Below, piece after piece: positions 1-11,591 of a stretch of 64,000 bases of DNA (position 1 is the first letter of the stretch; every line of letters starts with the position of its first letter). The notes under the pieces are model-generated. The model was not told the DNA's origin, searched no databases, and worked only from the letters and a program-made list of their open reading frames with translations. A program made the position numbers and the translations under genes. This DNA comes from Cyprinodon diabolis (taxonomy: Eukaryota > Chordata > Actinopteri > Cyprinodontiformes > Cyprinodontidae), in assembly GCA_030533445.1 (NCBI GenBank), contig CM060081.1, forward strand, positions 36,379,111-36,443,110, in the 5' to 3' direction.

Positions 1-47
1 TGACATTGCAAGTTCAAGCTTCAGCTAATCAACGTCAAGGCCAGTGG

Positions 48-775
48 TGGAAGAAGTACTCAATAGTTGTATTTGAGTAAACGTATTGATACACAAAGTC
101 AGATCTTATTAAATTACAAGTAAAGTTACTCTGTCAAAAATCTTCAAGACTTAAGTTTGAAATACTCACTGTTGAAAGCACTTAAATATTTAAAAGTACT
201 TAAATATTCAAAAATATTCCTGTGTAATTTCCAGAGTAATATTAAAAACAAACCAAAAAAAAAAATAAAAACGGGGTGTCTTGATTCTCCTCACATTTTC
301 ACTATGGAATCAAGGATTAAGGTTACATCCATTACCATAAAAAAAACTCAGCTCTGATTTGAGAAACCAGCCTACAAAAGAAACTTGGCCACGTGGCAAC
401 AACTAATACCTTAATAACATTAATAAACTACAAATAATATCTGCCATGAGTTTCTCACATTTTTTGAATGCCATGCAAACCTCTAAAACAGTGGTGTCCA
501 AATTCAGGCCTAAGGGCTGCTATCTTCCATGTTAAATTTAATTTCAAGAAAGAAAAGCAACAGTGAGTTGCAGAGCTAAGCTGAGCCAAAAGAACAAGTA
601 ACTTGCAGCTTCCTCCAAATGTAGTGCAGTAGAAACTACAATATTATACTTTGAATGTAATGGAGTGAAAGTAATAATTACTCCCAACCGAAACCTAGAA
701 AAAAATTGCTAAAGTAAAATAATGATACTCAAAAAAGTACTTAAATACAATAATCAAGTAAATATACTCAGGACC
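48..775. repeat. Degenerate teleost non-autonomous element
   Basis: The left end begins GTGGTGGAAGAAGTACTCA and the right part carries runs such as AAAAAGTACTTAAATAC and AAGTAAATATACTCA. Roughly inverted copies of this 'AGTACTTAAGTA' style recur at both ends of a very common teleost dispersed element, which I recognise from memory. The copy is old: no target duplication can be defined and no protein is encoded. The interior from about 360 to 650 shows nothing else. The boundaries are approximate. Confidence 0.5.
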
Positions 776-1106
776 CCACCCCCTTGGAAGCCAATCATGA
801 CCTTTCATTTAGTTTCTGGCTACAGCTTTCCTCCTTCCAGCCAAACTTTCACCCACCTCCGCTCCATCCTCTCCCTTGCACTCAGGCTACTCTTAGCCCC
901 GCTCATCCTATGGGTTATTCCCCAGGGTGGAAGACTACTCTAATCCTTTTCCTAATTTACTCATCTAAGTGAATGTAAATTCACAGCATCAAATCCTTCT
1001 GCCCCTGTGGCAAAAAACTTATTTCATTCTTGTTAAATAAAACTTTTGTAATTGCATCTTTTCTATGTTGGTGTCTCCAGGTCAATGCTTTTATAGCCCT
1101 AGAATA

Positions 1107-1308
1107 CAGGTGCTGGTCATAAAATTAGAATATCATGAAAAAGTAGATTGATTTCAGTAATTCCATTTAAAAAGTGAAACTTGTATATTATATTCATACA
1201 TTACATACAAACTCATATATTTCAGATGTTTATTTTGTTTAATTTTGATGATTACAAATGACAACAAATGAAAATCTCAAATTCATCATATCAGAAAATT
1301 AGAATATT
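1107..1308. repeat. Terminal inverted repeat of Tc1 copy A (left)
   Basis: This 202-bp arm is the inverted counterpart of 2517-2718. The outer motif near the end and the inner motif at about 1296-1308 share AAAATTAGAATAT and are likely the two transposase-binding direct repeats. Confidence 0.9.
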
Positions 1309-1394
1309 ACTGAAGACCAATAAAAACAAAGGATTTATAGAAATGTTGGCCAACTGAAAAGTATGAACATGAAAAGTATGAGCATGTACAGCAC

Positions 1395-2399
1395 TCAGTA
1401 TTTAGTTGGGCCTCCTTTGGCCTGTATTACTGCAGCAATGCGGCGTGGCATGGAGTCGATCAGTCTGTGGCACTGCTCAGGTGTTATGATAGCCCAGGTT
1501 GCTCTAATAGTGGCTTTTAGCTCTTCTGAATTGTTGGGTCTGGTGTATTGCATCTTCTTCTTCACAATACCCCATAGATTTTCTATGGGGTTAAGGTCAG
1601 GAGAGTTTGCTGGCCAATTAAGAACAGGGATACCATGGTCCTTCAACCAGGTACTGGTAGCTTTGGCACTGTGTGCAGGTGCCAAGTCCTGTTGGAAAAT
1701 GAAATCTGCATCTCCAAAAAGTTGGTCAGCTGCAGGAAGCATGAAGTGCTCTAAAACTTCCTGGTATGTGGCTGCGTGGACCCTGGACCTCAGAAAACAC
1801 AATGGACCAACACCAGCAGATGACATGGCACCCCAAACCATCACTGACTGTGGAAACTTTACACTGGACTTCAAGCAACGTGGATGAAGTGCCTCTCTTC
1901 TTTTCCTCCAGACTCTGGGACCTTGATTTCCAAAGGAAATGCAAAATTTACTTTCATCAGAGAACATGACTTTGGACCACTCACCAGCAGTCCAGTCCTG
2001 TTTCTCTTTAGCCCAGGCAAGACGCTTCTGACGCTGTCTGTGGTTCAAGAGTGGCTTGACACAAGGAATGCGACAGCAGAAACCCATGTCTTTCATACGT
2101 CTGTGTGTGGTGGTTCTTGAAGCACTCACTCCAGCTGCAGTCCACTCTTTGTGAATCTCCCCCACATTTTTGAATGGGTTTTGTTTCACAATCCTCTCCA
2201 GGGTGCGGTTATCTCTCTTGCTTGTACACTTTTTTCGACCACATCTTTTCCTTCCCTTCGCCTCTCTATTAATGTGCTTGGACACTGAGCTCTGTGAACA
2301 GCCAGCCTCTTTAGCGATGACCTTTTGTGTCTTGCCCTCCTTGTGCAAGGTGTCGATGGTCGTCTTTTGGACAACTGTCAAGTCAGCAGTCTTCCCCAT
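1395..2399 (-). CDS. Tc1-family transposase, DD34E, intact (copy A)
   Basis: This encodes a 334-residue cut-and-paste transposase that would bind the inverted ends and move the element into TA sites. The start chosen is the ATG at 2399 (MGKTADLTVVQK). An in-frame ATG 12 codons upstream is possible, but the family normally starts here. The N-terminal half holds helix-turn-helix DNA-binding segments (VIAKEAGCSQSSVSKHI). The catalytic triad is visible: D in VMFSDESKF, D in FIFQQDLAPAHS, and E in NPIENLWG, with exactly 34 residues between the last two. The frame has no stop or frameshift. It differs from copy B only around 'LRSRVHAAT' (copy B has 'LRSWVNAAT'). It may be functional; activity is an inference. 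Confidence 0.95.
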   Translation of the reverse strand: MGKTADLTVVQKTTIDTLHKEGKTQKVIAKEAGCSQSSVSKHINREAKGRKRCGRKKCTSKRDNRTLERIVKQNPFKNVGEIHKEWTAAGVSASRTTTHRRMKDMGFCCRIPCVKPLLNHRQRQKRLAWAKEKQDWTAGEWSKVMFSDESKFCISFGNQGPRVWRKRREALHPRCLKSSVKFPQSVMVWGAMSSAGVGPLCFLRSRVHAATYQEVLEHFMLPAADQLFGDADFIFQQDLAPAHSAKATSTWLKDHGIPVLNWPANSPDLNPIENLWGIVKKKMQYTRPNNSEELKATIRATWAIITPEQCHRLIDSMPRRIAAVIQAKGGPTKY

Positions 2400-2516
2400 G
2401 ATTGTGTAGCCTATAGAACTAGACTGAAAGACCATTTAAAGGCTTTTGCAGGTGGTTTGAGTTAATTAGCTGATTAGAGTGTGGCACCAGGGGCCATCAA
2501 TTTTGAACCTTTTCAC

Positions 2517-2718
2517 AATATTCTAATTTTCTGATATGATGAATTTGAGATTTTCATTTGTTGTCATTTGTAATCATCAAAATTAAACAAAATAAACATC
2601 TGAAATATATGAGTTTGTATGTAATGTATGAATATAATATACAAGTTTCACTTTTTAAATGGAATTACTGAAATCAATCTACTTTTTCATGATATTCTAA
2701 TTTTATGACCAGCACCTG
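2517..2718. repeat. Terminal inverted repeat of Tc1 copy A (right)
   Basis: This is the reverse complement of 1107-1308, ending GACCAGCACCTG next to TA at 2719-2720. Confidence 0.9.
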
Positions 2719-2764
2719 TAATTGTTTTAATCCCACAACAAAGGTAGGAAAAATATGCATGTAT

Positions 2765-2793
2765 AGTATATATATATATATATATATAGATAT
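2765..2793. repeat. (TA)n microsatellite
   Basis: This is a short run of TA dinucleotides with slight interruptions, just beyond Tc1 copy A and downstream of the elastase-like gene. Confidence 0.8.
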
Positions 2794-2833
2794 ACAAACA
2801 TATACAGACAAAAAACTTCCTCCAAAGACAGTG

Positions 2834-2849
2834 TTTAATGAAGTTTAAT
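2834..2849 (-). terminator. Likely polyadenylation signals of the elastase-like gene
   Basis: Two ATTAAA hexamers on the minus strand (2849-2844 and 2839-2834) lie about 90-105 bp after the stop codon at 2938. ATTAAA is the commonest variant signal. No cleavage-site evidence is available. Confidence 0.45.
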
Positions 2850-2937
2850 TGTTTACAATAAGACTGAGTAGATGAGCAGATTCCAGTGGAAACATATTAT
2901 TGATCACAAATGGTTTCAGTCTTGTATGCTGCAACAT

Positions 2938-5900
2938 CTAAGACATAGTCTGTAAAAAAAAAAGTGAAAACTGGTTAGGCACCATCCCTTTGAAAGCAGA
3001 TGAGGACATTTCAAAAAAAAAAAAAAATACTAACCGAATTTATCCAGTCCATATAGTGAGACAAACGAGTGAAGATAGGAGGCTTTTCCTTGCTAGCACA
3101 TCCAGATCCAGTTGAAACACTCAGACTACCATGAACATAATACTTGCCATCAACCTGACAACTCAAAGGGCCACCAAGAAAACCCTGGAAGAAATTATTA
3201 TTTAATCACATTATTTAATCACATTAGGGCAATATGACACAACTTTAAATACCTATAGTTATAGTCATAGTTACAAAAAACAAATTATAAAGTTATATAT
3301 GCAGAAGTAAACTAATGATTAGATTCAAGTTTGAGATATTAGGCTGTTAAAGAACAGCAGAAATGTTTCGTGATAAATGGCTCTTTATGCTTTATTAAGA
3401 GATTAACAATTGAGAATTTCTACTCAAGAACACAGTTTTTTTTTTTTAAAGTGAGTGGAGGGCTTTCTGACTCCTTGATAAATATGAATATTTGATGGCC
3501 TTCCTTCAATTTCAGTTATGTTAGCTACAATGAATAGGATAAACATTACAGTGACTACAGCTATTACAATTCTGGCCTGTCTGCTATTCACCAAACTTGG
3601 CAGATTAACTTTCTGCCATCATAATCAAGCTCATCCTCTCTCTCTTTGCCAATCTTTATAAGCCATTTTTAAAATCTTCTTGCTGATCAGATATACAGTG
3701 TTCTCCATCCCAGATTAATTTATATCAACCATGCCTCTGATTTTTTCTGCCTTGTCTTGTACTTTATGGACATCTACAAAAGCTTTGGACATTGTCCATA
3801 GCCCCACATTCTGATTTCACCATAACCAGAAGCATTGCCAAACCAATTGATACCTGCCGTGATTCTGACCCTCTGGTTATTACCCAAGCCCGTATCCCAG
3901 CCTCTACCATTATGCCTGTCTCCCCTGCCGGCCTACTGCTTACTCCTGCAGATGATCTTTAGCTGTTTTGGTTCTCATCATGAAGAAACCTTTTAAACCA
4001 TGACACATATCTTGCATGAAGATCAAATGGCCTACTGTCTCCTTATAACAGTTGCAAGTAAAACATTATAATATCTTAAATTTATACCAATCCATTTGAT
4101 GTTAATGCATACACTCACCAGTGTAGTGTAAACTTTTGTTAACGTGCAAATACTGAAAATACTGAAACAATGTCAAACTCACTCTCCTTTCATAAATCCC
4201 TGCATTGCAGGTAATTTCACTCCTTCCAGCACAGATCATAATGGGTTTTATGACGCCCCACCATGAGTCCCTGCTGGAGCAGGTTTGGTAGTCCACCACT
4301 GGAGTGAAGGCCTGCTTAAGCAGCAGAAGCTCACCTTTTTCAACTGATAGAATATGTTATTGATTAAATGTTGTGGAAGAAGAACTGGCTAAAGTGTAAT
4401 ATTTGAGGGATTTGCACCTACCGTACGTTCGTCCCCATCCGGTCATATAGCATGGGTTGTTGTGAGGGAGAATTTGGCCGGGGGAGGGGAGAGAAGCAAG
4501 CTGAACGTAAGAGTTTAGGGTGACCTCAGATGATAGTTTCACCAAGGCAATATCATTTCTGAAACACAGGAGGGGCCATTAAACTAAAGATCCCTTAAGG
4601 TTTCATTTAAATTAAGATAAAAAAAAAAAAATTCAAATCACTTATGGGAGATTGAGGATGGTTGCAACACTTTTTCACATCCAGAACTGCAACCTCACTT
4701 CGCTTCCTCAGTTTTTTTCTCAGTCTTCCCTATATATATTTTTTTTACTACCAAAGGATTCTCTTTTATATTAAAAGATAATAGAAAATTTGAATCTTAC
4801 CCTTCAGAAACCAGAGAAGACCATTCAGGGTGAATGTAAATAGAGAAAACAGGGATGATTTGTTCCGTGTCACTGCTGACACCTAGGTCATGTTCGCCAA
4901 GAACAGCGCGCCACTCTACGAAGGACACACTGCAAAAGGTCATGTAGATAAACCAAAAAGAGGTAGAAAATCAGCATGCCTTTGCAGGTTTTACAAATTG
5001 ATTAATCAGATATAAAATCAATTTTGTATTATTATTTGTATGGCGCTATACTTATTTGTATAGCGCCATTTCACAACACATGTCATCTCAAGCACTTTAC
5101 AATTCAACCAAATCAGACAATTTACAGTATTCAGAGTTTTCTATATAGGGAAAACCGGTTGATTGCATCAACAATCAATAAATAACAATAAATGAGTAAA
5201 TGAGAAGTTTCACAAAACTGCACACATTTAAAACAACCAAAACATATATTATTTAGATAACTCCAAGGTAACACTTTACAATAAGATACACAATATTTGA
5301 TTAACTAGTAGAGCACCTTAGAGTACCGTGAGAGTACCTATGTAGAGAAATAGTAATGAACTAATACGTAGTTAACTAATACTTACTGGGGCAGACTCAG
5401 TTCAGCCTCATTACAGGACTACTGCTTAGTTTGCTTGGAAACACAGAGTAACTAATCAGTAACTAATGGGTAGTTAAACAGTACTTATCAGGGTTCTATT
5501 GGTTCTTGACCTTAAAAGACCTTGGAGTAGAAATTCCTAGCATTGGTTTTGAATAAACCCTAAGCCTGTGAAGTCAGCTTATGAAAAACTACTGAGTACC
5601 AAATTATTGCAGAGCTATTATTTTATGGAGTTCATTGAGTCAAGAATAAAATCAAGTAGTGACTAGGTGATTATTACCCAGTAAGTACCTGACCATTAAC
5701 TAATGCTTTTTTGTTTACACTTAAGTGAAGTGAAACTATCCATAAGTTCCTGCTTAGTTACTTTGCATTTCTAAGCTAACTAAGCAGTAGTCTTGTAATC
5801 CAAGCTGGGCTGGGTTTTCCCAGGTAAGAATTGGTTAACTATCCATTAGTTCCTGATTAGATGCCTAGGCGCTCCCTCGTAGGTAGTCACATTTTGTGTA

Positions 5901-7764
5901 ACTTGTTGTAAATTGTTATCAAATCAGAAAACACAATCAAATCAAGTTTCGGGAGGTATTTGCACTAGCATTACCTTACCTCTTAATACATCTAGCAGAA
6001 GAGATGACCCAACGTCGCTGAATGAGGCTCCCTCCACAGTAGTGGTAGAAGTGAATATAGGAACTCCTATTGAAGAAAATTACTGCCATTAATTAGGTGT
6101 TTGTCGTTAAAATTTAAGAGCAGGATTTCTTATTTTAACGCTCAGATAACGTTAGACTACGAAACATATTTGCCTTGAAATAAGACTTTCTCATTGCTCT
6201 TCCGGCACAGAAACAGGTGCAGCAAAATAGAACATATGATGTGTAATTTTGCAAAATTCTTGTTTATCTAAACATTTTTGACAAATATTTAGATAAACAC
6301 GCAGAGAGCTTCATCCTTATATGTATAGCAAAATGCTCAAGGATTGAGAACACACGACAATGTGTCTGTAAAATAGTAAATCTTCCAAACAATTGTTTGG
6401 CCCCATTTATTCTTCTAGAATAGAATAGAATAGAATAGAAGTATTAAAATAAACCTTACTGTGTGGATATCAAGGTTTGTCCATGAAAATGCAAAAAAGC
6501 AATAAAAGCATTCAGATACGTAGAAAAATTATAAATAGATTGTACAGGATAGGAAAGGCATCTAAAAAAGAAAGCACTGCAGTCATCAACCTCATCGTTG
6601 AGGTCTGCAAACAGCATGTAAATGCATGAAATCAGAGCGAATTCAAAAGTTCCTGTAAACATAAAAAAAATAGACTTGTAAACACAATTTAAGACTAACG
6701 AATAAAAAAATAGACTAGCAAACTCAAAGATTTGTTAATTTTTGAGTTTGCTGATCTAACTCTCATTAGCAGCATTTTTTCTTTGCAAATTTTTTTTTTT
6801 GTTTGTTTGTTATTCTAACTTTTGTGTTTGCTAGTCTCATTTAAAAATTATCTGTGAATTCATGCATTTGCTGGACATTTCCACCCCTCGACCACATAAG
6901 GGACCTACAGATTAAGGTTTGTCACTAAATGAGTGGGCAAAAGACCCCAATCTATGCATTAAAAAACGAGTGAAAACTTTTTTAGCCTTAGAAACAAGTC
7001 TCAAACACATTTTTGCCAAAATTGTTCCAAAGAAAATAAAAAAGCCGTGTGATGTTTACAGAAAGATTAAGTTCAGCCCAAAGAGAGTGTGTGAAATCTG
7101 AGAACAACTTATTTACATGAGCCACATCAATATGCAGCATGAATTCAGGGTAAACACATATTGCTATGTTAGACTAAGCAACGTTTTTATGTTGCTAAAA
7201 CTATGTTTTGTTGAAGAGTCTCCATCATCTGAGTGTGAAAAAAAAGATTTTGAATTCAAAAACTGGAAATATACGGATATTTCTAACAGGGGTAACTTAC
7301 GCAAGTAGATGTTTGTACTGAAGAGAGACCTAAGGAGAGAAAGCAGATTTGAGATATTCTTTTAATTAGGAAACTACTTCATAGCATCATTTAGGTCTCA
7401 TTTGCATGTACAGTATGGCTACAAATATTTATATTTATTTTATTCAGTGACAGTGAATGCATTTAAACCAGTTCTTATTGTCGACCATGCCTTACCTGCC
7501 AAGGCCAAGAGTTAGGGGTAGCGACCTCAGCCTTCAAACTCCCACTGGTTTTCCTAAGTTCAGCCAGAGCTATCAAAAACAAATTCACAAATGCTTTATT
7601 AGAAAGGACTGCTATATAATCATTTAAATATAAGATGGTCAAAAGATAAATATTATGAGCTGAGTAAATAAAACCCAGATAAAAAGTCACTACTGCATTT
7701 TATTGTATGCTGTCATTATCTTACCAAAGGCTGAAAGAATTGCTAAGAGCAGAAGTTTGAGCAT
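2938..7764 (-). CDS. Elastase-like serine protease homologue, catalytically dead
   Basis: Joining nine exons (7764-7725, 7569-7496, 7329-7301, 6066-5980, 4929-4801, 4558-4422, 4334-4183, 3184-3035, 2949-2938) gives an uninterrupted 269-residue product. Every junction has GT/AG sites and compatible phase. Length and exon pattern match pancreatic elastases (CELA, chymotrypsin fold). The N-terminus [16 protein letters not shown] is a signal peptide. Family landmarks include NSWPWQ (33-38), CGGSLIQ (58-64), GNDIALVKL with the catalytic Asp at 122, TGWGR, and the C-terminal YMDWINS. The other catalytic residues are gone: the His of AAHC is Arg73 (SARC) and the Ser of GDSGGP is Leu219 (GFLGGP). The R/IVGG activation site is also missing. 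It is either a secreted pseudoprotease or a young pseudogene that still has open frames. Confidence 0.85.
5055..5180. repeat. Dispersed teleost repeat fragment (copy 1 of 3)
   Basis: This contains 'AACACATGTCATCTCAAGCA', then a 'TTTTCTATATAGGGAAAACC' and 'GATTGCATCAA' block. The same order recurs at about 8050-8185 and 29240-29360, so three copies of one family are in the window. It lies in an intron of the elastase-like gene. I recognise it as a high-copy teleost repeat but cannot assign the family. Confidence 0.65.
5267..5920. mobile_element. Foldback MITE with GGTAACACTTTA ends
   Basis: The left end reads GGTAACACTTTACAATAAG and the right end, reverse-complemented, reads GATAACAATTTACAACAAG. 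Similarity continues inward: GACTACTGCTTAGTT on the left pairs with AACTAAGCAGTAGTC on the right, around 5430 and 5780. The whole ~650 bp is therefore an imperfect long hairpin. No protein is encoded. Such termini are frequent in fish MITEs. It is inserted in the intron between exons 4 and 5 of the elastase-like gene. No clean target duplication could be defined. Confidence 0.65.
6415..6440. repeat. (TAGAA)n microsatellite
   Basis: These are four to five tandem AATAG pentamers inside an intron of the elastase-like gene. The complementary pentamer TTCTA recurs at 29213-29240 and 32160-32190. Confidence 0.8.
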
Positions 7765-7804
7765 CTTGGTGTCGTGTCAGACTGTTTTTAAAAAAACGAA
7801 TGCT

Positions 7805-7830
7805 TCCCTCTGCCTTTAATACCTGGGGCC
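7805..7830 (-). promoter_or_regulatory. Possible TATA-like element of the elastase-like gene
   Basis: On the minus strand the sequence GGTATTAAAGGCAGAGG lies about 50 bp upstream of the start codon at 7764. TATTAAA at that distance fits a TATA-type core promoter, as usual for pancreatic zymogen genes. This rests only on position and motif. Confidence 0.35.
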
Positions 7831-8049
7831 GTCCTTAAAAAGTGAACTTTGGTCTTATTTTTGACCTAACTTCCATTTCATTGTGATCACAGTGAGTGAT
7901 AACCACTTACTGCTATCAGAACACACCCACTTTGGTCACGAGCCACTGAGCAAACTAAGGAACAGGAGCTGCAGTGACTCAGAATCTGTAAAGTTTTTTT
8001 CGGCTATTACTTTACATCATCCTCAGTGGAAACACATCTAATACCCAGT

Positions 8050-8185
8050 TCAATTCAATTTCTTTATATAGAACTTATTCACAGCACATGTCATCTCAAG
8101 GCATTTTACAGAGACAATTAAACCAGATCAACAGATCTGCTTCAAAGTTTTCTATCTAAGGAAAACCAGCTAATTGCATCGACTC
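8050..8185. repeat. Dispersed teleost repeat fragment (copy 2 of 3)
   Basis: This carries 'CACAGCACATGTCATCTCAAGG', 'TTTTCTATCTAAGGAAAACC' and 'AATTGCATCGACTCACTAAT', matching the blocks at 5055-5180 and 29240-29360 in the same order. Confidence 0.65.
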
Positions 8186-11100
8186 ACTAATTGGACAAAT
8201 CCCACACACTAACAAATATAGTGATACTACAATCGTAACACATTTCCCACAAATATTTAGCCTCTGTCCCAAACAAAAGGTGCGGTTTCCCACAAATGCA
8301 ATAACTATTGCATTTGCAGAGATTTTTTATGTTTGTTTGGAAGTATATTACTTCCTGCAAATGCAATGTGTGATTGCTGTTGCCCACTCACCAATGTAGA
8401 GTACAGAGAGGAACTAAGCATTTTAAAATCTAATAATAAAGCTATTCTAAAAGAAAATCTTAAATCCTATTTTTTCAGGGGTTTCAATTATTTTCGTCTT
8501 TGCAACAATAGAAACAGACACTGATTAGGGCTTTTTAAGTGCTCCTTATTTGTAAGAACAGACAGTACAGGAGGGTGGAGGAAGACATTCAGCAGAGATC
8601 TCCAGTCCCTAGATTTTCCTATAGTGAGGGTGCTCTCCACCCCCAAAGACATTATATATTATTCATTTGAGATTAAACTGATTTCAGATAATAAAGTAAA
8701 AAATCTCTGTGTTATTTTTGATCAGGAAAAAAAACAAAAACCTTTACTCTCTTTTGTAAATCACTTTACAACAAATTGTTCTCTATAGATCATAATACTA
8801 ATCAAATCTTTAAAAGTACTGAATAATATACTACTAAAATATATATTTGTAAAACATGATCTTTATATTAATATAAAACTTTGTGTTTGTCATATTTAAA
8901 AGCAAAATATATAACTTTGCATTCATCTCATCCAATTTGAGTTCAGTTTAAATCGTTTTTTATTTGAATAAATGTGAAATCTAACTGAAAGATCATTTCA
9001 AAACTTGTTTTGGTTTTTAAGGGGTTGTGACATGTAGGAGATTATTGTAATATTATCTCTGACTTCTTTCATGTAACTAAAATGAGATCTAAGGCACCTC
9101 CTATTCATTCTAACTACAGCTGTCTAAACTGCGGTCCAAACCAAGTTCACAGCCTTCTAGGCAAGTCGGCCAGCGTCCCATGAGGCGTCTACGTATATAA
9201 TGTCTATGTCCACCCCCACCTGCCACATTCCCTTACTAGAAATCTGAAGTGGATGGATTTTGCAACTTGTGAATGTACAAGTTAAACACCTGGGTATTGC
9301 ATCAAGGCCATAGTGGGAGATAAGACTTTATCACCTCTTACAACTGTGTCAGGAAAGCAGTGGCAATTTAAATAGATTTATAGCTGTGTCATCACCATAG
9401 GAAATTCCAGAACATGTCCATTAACAGGATTTTTAATTACTTACAATAAATGTTTCCTCATTCTAAATGTTTCTTCTTTATATATATATTTATTTAATAT
9501 ATATAAAACCACTGGAAATGTGTGATTTCTGATTTTGTTTTGTTTTATGCCACAGTGGGAATGTTTTATAGTGGCCCTCAGCCTATTATAGTAGAAGTCA
9601 GTTAAACGTAGTAGTAGTAGTTGTTGAAACTGGGAAAGTAAATTTGCTTTCTTAAGCATTAGTGTTACCAGAGGCCCCAGGGTAATATTTCAGCAAGAGC
9701 TCATCTCAATACATCACAGAATCCTAATAACATACATATTTACTTGTTTTTCTTTCATTGTATTACCTGCCAGAAATACTCATTTTTTAAATGCATGCCA
9801 AACTTGTATGCTTTTCGGGCTGTATTCTCAATTAGGAGGGGTAAACATTTGCTTATCAACTACAGAGGTAGACTGTGTTATCAGTAAATTTTACATGTGG
9901 TTAATGTTTGATATGATTAATTAATACCAAGAAAACCTTCTACCAATATAGGAGAGCAAATATGATGAAAAGTCAGCTCTAATCCACCAGAGACACAGCA
10001 CCAGGGCTTTTGGCTGAGAGAGGTTAACTATAGAAGCTAACTGCGGAGGCAATTAGCAGGAGATGGAAGGATCACAGTAAATGATCAGAGAAGCATGCCC
10101 CGTGCAGACGATGCATGGGAGCGAGAGATACAAGCAGCTGCTGTAAGAGAGATAGCTGAGCTGGAGGTAAAATCACAAGAGAGCCCTTCTAGATACACTG
10201 CAGTTTGTGGTTAACTGTCTAGTCTCCCCATTTTGGCCAGGAAACTATCATATTTTACCCCTCTTTACTCTTTCAACTCTCTTGTAAACATCCTATATTA
10301 ATGTATTTTAAAATTAGTTAAAAAAAAAAAAGATAACATTATGCTCCCTCTCCAAACGGAACTTTCACTAGCTTTGCAAGTCAAATCAGATCACCTTATA
10401 TATATATATATCTATATTCTGCCTTACAATCTGTTTTGTGTGAATACATTAGTTATTGCACTCCTGCCTGTCATGGGTGAGAGATACCTCTCTTTTTCCC
10501 ATGGAAAACTGTTTTGGGGAGTTTTCCTAAGCAAATGTGAGGGTCTAAAGCACAGGGGGTGTTGTTATGGTGCTATGTAAAACCCTTTGAAAAAACTGTG
10601 TATAAAAATGGGCTATATTAATAAATAGCTTTGCATATCGACAATCAACGCAAATATTGGTTTAATGTTTTGCCTACTTAGAAAACTGATGAGCTTTTCT
10701 CCACAACTTAATGGGTTCTACTGTCTCTTGTCCTTTTCTCCGATTATGTGACTGCAGATGCTTCATTGCGATAAACCAAACCTCTGGCACCAAAACAATC
10801 AAGTGGAATGATCCAAGAGCCAGGAAGGTAAACCACAAGAGGGACAGCGCGGGGTCAGCCCCTTATGTTTCTGCACTTCTCAGAAGATTAATGGACTTTA
10901 AATGCCTTTGAGCCTGGGCAACAGGACACTGTATGTAATTACCAAAAGTGAAAAAATATGGTAAGTTTTCAAATGTTACATGTGTTTGACTGTGTTACTA
11001 CATATTACAGCAGTATAAGTTACTGTACAATAATTGTTTGCAATAGTTTAGTGCCGTCTGTCTCATCTCTATGCCCTCTATGCCTGTTTAGGTTGTTTAG

Positions 11101-11591
11101 AATATAAATTTGTTGGGGTCACCTCAACTTTAATACATTTCACTGCATTAAATCTTAATAAAAAGGTATTGTTTTTGCAGCACTGACTGTTTTATTTATA
11201 GCAGAAGATGATCTGATGTAGTGTTGATACAGTTTGGATTATCAGCAATTTACAGCATTTATGACAATAAAATATTGGATTATAAAACCACTTGGCAAAT
11301 TGACTTGACAGGTAATGCTTATAATTTGAATGGAATAAATAATAATAATAATAATAATGATAATAGGTTGTTCCTAATATAAAATAATATGTTATTGTAA
11401 TACATTATTTATATACAGCCAAAACCGACAAACAGTATCCAATAATATGCTGCATTTAGTTTATCAAGAAATTTTACAGCACATTATTTGCAACTTTTTA
11501 CTGGTTATTTACTGTAAATTCTACAGTAAATTTGTTACATTGTACATAAATATACCATATGTCTCTTTGTGTGTGTATGCTTTTCTTTATA
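8186..11591. other. Intergenic stretch without a recognisable gene
   Basis: This AT-rich sequence lies between the 5' end of the elastase-like gene and Tc1 copy B. I found no exon chain with consistent splice sites on either strand. A short purine-rich open stretch at about 10090-10200 resembles no family I know. Simple repeats include (TA)n near 10398 and (AAT)n at about 11337-11365. Confidence 0.6.

Larger units (their letters stand above)
1107..2718 (-). mobile_element. Complete Tc1-type transposon, copy A
   Basis: The element is 1612 bp long with 202-bp terminal inverted repeats (1107-1308 and 2517-2718) starting CAGGTGCTGGTCATAAAATT. It sits between TA dinucleotides (1105-1106 and 2719-2720), the standard Tc1/mariner target duplication. 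The sequence AAAATTAGAATAT occurs near both the outer and the inner edge of each long inverted repeat, the IR/DR arrangement in which transposase binds twice per end. One open transposase gene lies inside on the minus strand. A second copy of equal length lies at 11592-13203 in the opposite orientation. Confidence 0.95.

Noticed and set aside
10090..10205. Purine-rich open stretch starting near ATGCCCCGTGCAGACGATGC
   Set aside because: About 35 codons only, with no recognisable domain and no neighbouring exon with matching phase. It is left as unassigned sequence.
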